Shown here: in pieces, positions 60,300-64,000 of the stretch
Numbering within the stretch: position 1 is the first letter of the stretch
How the letters are laid out: each line of letters opens with the position of its first letter
Assembly (NCBI GenBank): GCA_019671005.1
Contig: CM033744.1
Coordinates: 38,938,022 to 39,002,021 of the forward strand
Direction of reading: 5' to 3'
DNA from: Hibiscus mutabilis
Taxonomy: Eukaryota; Streptophyta; Magnoliopsida; Malvales; Malvaceae
Length of the DNA: 64,000 bases
The notes under the pieces: generated by a model
The model's input: the letters and a program-made list of their open reading frames with translations, nothing else
Database searches by the model: none
What the model was told of the DNA's origin: nothing
Program-made: the position numbers and the translations under genes

Positions 60300-60540
60300 A
60301 CTTCAATGCACAGTCTTGTTTACACAGATCTTTTAGTTTTAGGGGTTTGAAGTTTAGTTTAGGGTTTATGGGTTTGGGTTGTAGGGTTTAGAATTTAAGG
60401 TCAATGTTTAGAAACTAGAGTTTAGGGTTTAGAGTTTGGGTTTAGTTTTTTAGGATTTAAGTTTAATTTTGATTTATAGTGTAAATACACATGCTTGTCT
60501 AAAATTAATTTTATACAGCCTGTGTATCAAAATTTTACTC
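60300..60540. repeat. Repeat with telomere-like tract, family B, reversed tract
   Basis: TTTACACAGATCTTTTAGTTTTAG opens a TTTAGGG-type tract that closes with TACAGCCTGTGTATCAAAATTTTACTC. It lies inside a decayed TCGAG element. Confidence 0.5.
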
Positions 60541-61304
60541 TTATAAAATGTGATTCTTAAACTCGACTAACTCAAAAAAATTTACTCGACTCGATCTAAT
60601 GTTCACCTTAACTGTTGCAATAATAATGTACATGTAGAGACGGAGCTAAAAAATAAGGTTAAAAGGAATAAAATCTAATTAGCCATAAAAATGAAACAAC
60701 AAAATTAAAAAAAAAAAGTTTCCTTGTATTTTTTAGTTTAAAAAACATTGGGGAGCTATAGTCCCTCCTAGCCATAGAGTAGTCTCGTCTGTGTGTTGTG
60801 TGAATTTTTGCCCGCTCAATCCAATATATTCTTAATAAATTTATTTAAATTTATATATAATTTAATTTATTTTATATTTAATTAAAAATTAATTACTATT
60901 TAATCTAATTAATTTAACTGTTAATATTAAAATAATTTGACCCGAATTTCATAAAAAAAAAATCGACCCGTCAAATCGGATAGGGTCAGAGGCCGTATGT
61001 GTTTAATTTTAGTTGGTTTCTGTTTTTCAGGGCCGTGATAATGAGTGCCGTCATGGTGTTCGATCATTTGTCGCAATGAAAATTGAAGAAACCAAATTTT
61101 ATGAAATTCGATTTTGCTTTGGATTTAAAGATGATGGGTGGAATGAAACATTTGCCTGCATACTAACAATTTTAAAAATAAAAAACAAATTTGTTCGAAA
61201 AAAATATAGTAAAAAACAAATAACCTAAGATTACGATAACCGCTAAAGAAGAGTCTAATGCTAACATTTAAGTATTTAACATTCTTGCAACTGATTATTC
61301 AGTG

Positions 61305-61583
61305 TCAAAAGACGACACGAAATTGGGGAGCGTCGGATCCATTGGCGGGCAGAATCTCCCAACGGCAAGGCTCGAGCTCTTCGGACTCGGGGCAGAATCC
61401 GGCTACCGTAACCTTATCTGCAGTAGCAGCTACAGAGCCGAACTCGAAAACCGTGACACTTTCGGGTCGGGGAACTTCAACGGCGCCGTTCATTCCCGGA
61501 ACGGGTTTCGGGGTCTCGTTGGACTTGGGTAGGGTTTGGGTTTGAGATTTCGAGTCATCTCTGAACCAAGATAGCAGACCCAT
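61305..61583 (-). CDS. Small conserved-looking protein, 92 residues, function unknown
   Basis: A single minus-strand frame from ATG 61583 (MGLLSWFRDD) to TGA 61305. An upstream ATG at 61646 would add 21 residues, but MGLLSWF looks the natural start because the upstream part is of low complexity and sits in leader-like sequence. The N-terminal 35 residues are Ser/Thr/Pro/Lys-rich. The rest is compact (GMNGAVEVPRPESVTVFEFGS, then KVTVAGFCPESEELEPCRWE, then GSDAPQFRVVF). I remember similar short proteins across land plants but cannot name a function. GC content is well above the surroundings, which supports a real gene. A transposable element begins about 140 bp upstream. Confidence 0.72.
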   Translation of the reverse strand: MGLLSWFRDDSKSQTQTLPKSNETPKPVPGMNGAVEVPRPESVTVFEFGSVAATADKVTVAGFCPESEELEPCRWEILPANGSDAPQFRVVF

Positions 61584-61721
61584 GCTTGCCTTGTGCGAGC
61601 TTTTCGACGTGGAGGGATTTTGGAGAAAGTAAGCATTTTTATTCAAAGATGAAATTGTAATTGAAGTTCCGTAAAACGCAGCGTTCTACCATAATATCTG
61701 AATTCATATATAATATATATT

Positions 61722-63146
61722 GGGTAAACTAATGGAATTATCACTTATTTTTAGGGTTTGTACACTTTTAATCAACGAGTTTTAAATTCAATCGTTATGA
61801 TCACTTATATTTTTGACCTGTAAATTTATGGTCACTGGAATGTTTGTTGCCGTTAAACGTTAACGAGAGGCTGATCTGGCACAGTAAAAAGAATGACAAA
61901 TTACCTAGATAGTCATTAAACTATTACTTCACTCATAATTTGACCACGGAAATAAAAACAATTTGTATAGTAGTACATTTAATCCTCTATATTTATATAT
62001 ATTTTTTTATTTCTTCTTCCCTCCACCATCTTCCATATTCTTCTTCATCTAACACAATCCCTAATTTTTTACTATATTAATCCATAATTCACACCGTATA
62101 TTTTTTCTACTAAACAAAATTAATTAACGGAGCATATAAATGCATACAAATACAATTAATATGATATGAGAATTTGTGTTAGCCTTAACTTATTGCAATG
62201 AAGAAGCTGGAGAATATTCATTGAGCTCGGCTTTCCATTCACGGAACATTTGATGGACTTGCTCCTCTAGAACTGTAACATCAATGATGCGGCTTTCCTT
62301 CCTTTCAAACTACAGATCCAAAAACATTCCCTGCAGATCATGCACCCGGTTCTTTGCCTTGTCCTTGAAGCGTTTGTAGGATGCTGACTTGCAGTTGCTT
62401 TTTGACCCTTTCCTCGTTAGAATAAAAAGCCTTCACAGTTTCCACCAAACCCTGCAATCAAAAGCACAATAAAAAATACAATTTAAGATCAATCCAAATA
62501 AAAACTAAATCCAGTAATCGCTAATCTTATTCATGAAATTTTAAAACTAAATATCAGTTAAGATCACCACAGATATCTAACCCCAATTAATAGGAAACCA
62601 AACTAAAAACTATTATCGAAATCATGGTTAATAAATTTGCATCAAATGCACAGAAAGTAGTACCCATAAAAATGTGAAATTAAAAAAACAAAATAAAATC
62701 TAAAACATATGTAAAACGAAAAGCAACCTAGTTTACCAAATACATAAAAACTGGGATTAAAACAAGTGTGAAATCAAAGACAAATTGGGGATTAATATAG
62801 TAGAAAATTAAGGATTATGTTAGATGAAGAAGAATATGGAAGATGGTAGAGGGAAGAAGAAATAAAAAATTATAAATATGACGGATCAAATGTATAATTA
62901 TACAAATTATTTTTATTTCGGTATTTAAAATAGGAGTGGAGTAATAGTTCAGGGACTATCTAGGTAATTTATCCTTCTTTTTATTGTGCCAGATCAGTCT
63001 CCCATTAACGTCCAACGACAACAAATGTCCCAGTGACCATAAGTTTACAGATCGAAAACATAAATGACTATAACGGTCGAATTTAAAAACCGGTGACAAA
63101 AAATGTACAAACCCTAAACATAAGTGACTATTCCAGTAATTTACTC
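61722..63146. mobile_element. 1.4-kb long-TIR element carrying a captured VOZ gene piece
   Basis: The left arm (61722-61935) and right arm (about 62935-63146) are inverted copies over about 210 bp. Both carry GGGTAAACTAATGGAAT-like ends, TTAGGGTTTGTACA, GTTTTTAAATTCAACCGTTAT, CTGATCTGGCACA and ATTACCTAGATAGTC. A second inverted block follows (62030-62110 against 62760-62850, TTCTTCATCTAACA...). Between them lies host-gene-derived sequence at 62195-62460. There is no transposase. It resembles a Pack-type gene-capturing non-autonomous element. No target duplication could be fixed. Confidence 0.75.
62195..62460 (-). pseudogene. VOZ1: Captured 5' end of a VOZ transcription factor gene
   Basis: On the minus strand an intron-acceptor-like GATTGCAG is followed by leader sequence. 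The VOZ N-terminus follows: KGSKSNCKSAS, then RFKDKAKNRVHDLQGMF, then ERKESRIIDVTVLEEQVHQM and EWKAELNEYSPASSLQ. The start codon is ACG instead of ATG, and one in-frame TAG replaces the Gln after LDL. The captured part stops at SSLQ, where a donor-like TAAG sequence occurs. So part of a genomic VOZ 5' exon with intron edges was taken up. VOZ proteins are plant zinc-finger/NAC-like regulators of flowering and stress. VOZ1 against VOZ2 is not resolved. Confidence 0.8.
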
Positions 63147-63818
63147 TAAACATAAGTGATCATTCTAGTAATCAAAATTAAGTGGGAGTGAAAAAATATT
63201 TGATTAATAAGAACGTTGTTAAAATGAATGAAAAAGTAATTAAAAAAATTAAGTGACTTTAAAAGTCGTCCAAAAAAGACGACACTTTAAGAAAAACCAT
63301 TTTTATTGAAATTTTAAACTCAAAACTTTTCAAAGTCGTCTAGTATTCTTCTTGAATTCTTTTCTTCAAAGAGCAATACTCAAGCAAATATATATTCATT
63401 ACGCATCAAAATAAATATTTATATCGTTTGGTAGGAGTCTATTCAAAAATCTATATCGTTTAATATCTAATAAAGGATAAACATTAAATAAAGTCAAATT
63501 AATTAAAAAAAATTATTTAAATCTTTTATTCAAATTAAGTTTAGAAAATTCAAGTGAGTTAAATCAAATAATAAGCAAATCATAGTATTATTAAATACAA
63601 GTAAATTGGTCGTCTGTGGGGGGAGAATTCAACATTAAATCAGAAAATATTTGAAACAACGTGATCACGATATAAGTACATAAACCAGAAAAAAAGTGAA
63701 AGAAAATGGTAGCCGATGGCATCAAGCTTTATTCATCGAAGGAATCCAAACACCATAACAGGAGTCCAGTTTTAATTACTTCATGCATGTCGTCCATCCA
63801 AAAGCAGTACTTCCAGTT
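63147..63818. other. Intergenic and probable LTP 3' UTR
   Basis: AT-rich DNA without features to about 63650, then sequence likely to be the 3' UTR of the lipid transfer protein gene (minus strand). Confidence 0.45.
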
Positions 63819-64000
63819 TCAACCAACCCTGCAAAACGGAAACGCCGACGAAAATAAAAAGTGTGAAAATCAATATATGAAAACGACGAACATTTTTTTT
63901 TCAAGTTTTTCGGCGGATTACGTACTTGGAGCAATCGACGTTTGGTGAAATGGCGACGGGCAATTTGATTCCACAGTTGGAAGGAAGAGCCTGAGCTAAG
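63819..64000 (-). CDS. Non-specific lipid transfer protein, 3' end only
   Basis: On the minus strand the window edge opens in frame with LAQALPSNCGIKLPVAISPNV, then DCSK. This is the C-terminal pattern of type 1 nsLTPs (ALP-x-KCG-V-x-(I/L)P-x-x-IS-x-x-x-DCS). The exon ends at 63926 with a GTACG donor. A 97-bp intron follows, and the last exon 63828-63819 adds VG and TGA. An intron just before the last codons is usual in LTP genes. The two Cys of this stretch are present. These are secreted, eight-Cys lipid-binding proteins of the cell wall. The signal peptide and most of the protein lie outside the window. Confidence 0.75.

Larger units (their letters stand above)
58431..61300. other. Intergenic with repeats
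   Basis: Positions 58700-58935 and 60300-60540 are repeats that combine CCCTAAA/TTTAGGG tracts with ACACAG...CTGTGTAT blocks, inverted relative to each other. Positions 59890-60600 are a decayed TCGAG-type MITE that encloses the second tract. Positions 60634-60790 resemble a small MITE (AGACGGAGCTA ... TAGTCTCGTCTGTG). The 71-codon frame at 61013-61228 has no motif. Confidence 0.45.

Noticed and set aside
61258..61545. Plus-strand frames of 95 and 76 codons
   Set aside because: They are opposite-strand shadows of the GC-rich 92-residue gene on the minus strand.
63706..63948. Plus-strand frame of 80 codons
   Set aside because: It overlaps the lipid transfer protein exons and intron on the minus strand and has no motif of its own.

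Overview
The window is nuclear DNA from a flowering plant, almost certainly a eudicot: AT-rich, GT-AG introns of plant size, plant-specific proteins, and dense degraded retrotransposons and MITEs. Several MITEs full of CTCGA/TCGAG motifs resemble repeats I associate with cotton and other Malvaceae, but that placement is weak.

Genes, left to right. (1) A complete plastid-type ribose-phosphate pyrophosphokinase, 8 coding exons, + strand, 6452-9098. (2) A telo-box/TATA promoter followed by four box C/D snoRNAs within 850 bp (10541-11388); one is U61-like, two are U16-like, one has unidentified guides. (3) A minus-strand local array of SRG1-like 2-oxoglutarate/Fe(II) dioxygenases (14646-25705): two complete 353-codon genes, two degraded copies and small exon remnants. 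The gene at 19456-20759 has lost an iron-binding His and the RxS Arg, while its neighbour at 23256-24724 keeps both. (4) A complete APRR2-type pseudo-response-regulator/GARP gene, 11 coding exons, minus strand, 34937-39372. (5) A PMT2-type putative methyltransferase, 6 exons, minus strand, 53995-57423, with all splice sites sound but a 2-base frameshift in exon 1. (6) A 92-residue conserved-looking single-exon gene, minus strand, 61305-61583. (7) The 3' end of a non-specific lipid transfer protein gene, minus strand, leaving the window on the right.

Mobile DNA. Gypsy gag plus LTR remains lie at 11788-14500, a copia gag/integrase relic at 15913-18694, and a copia RT/RNase H plus LTR relic at 27555-28790. 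There are scraps of a LINE and an F-box gene. Two apparent solo LTRs (41485-44282 and 47350-49818) both carry clusters of GTACCGGTAC-like palindromes. Inverted-repeat elements include 3875-5200, a 450-bp hairpin with an 8-bp target duplication (44789-45238), a Stowaway-like MITE, a TTA-flanked Tourist-like MITE and several hAT-like MITEs. One 1.4-kb inverted-repeat element (61722-63146) has captured the 5' end of a VOZ transcription factor gene. Three 362-bp tandem units lie at 51137-52223, joined to a SINE.

The genes do not form one pathway. The strongest points for a second look are the snoRNA cluster, the VOZ capture, the decayed dioxygenase active site and the PMT frameshift. All coordinates were read by eye, and family assignments come from remembered motifs, not searches.
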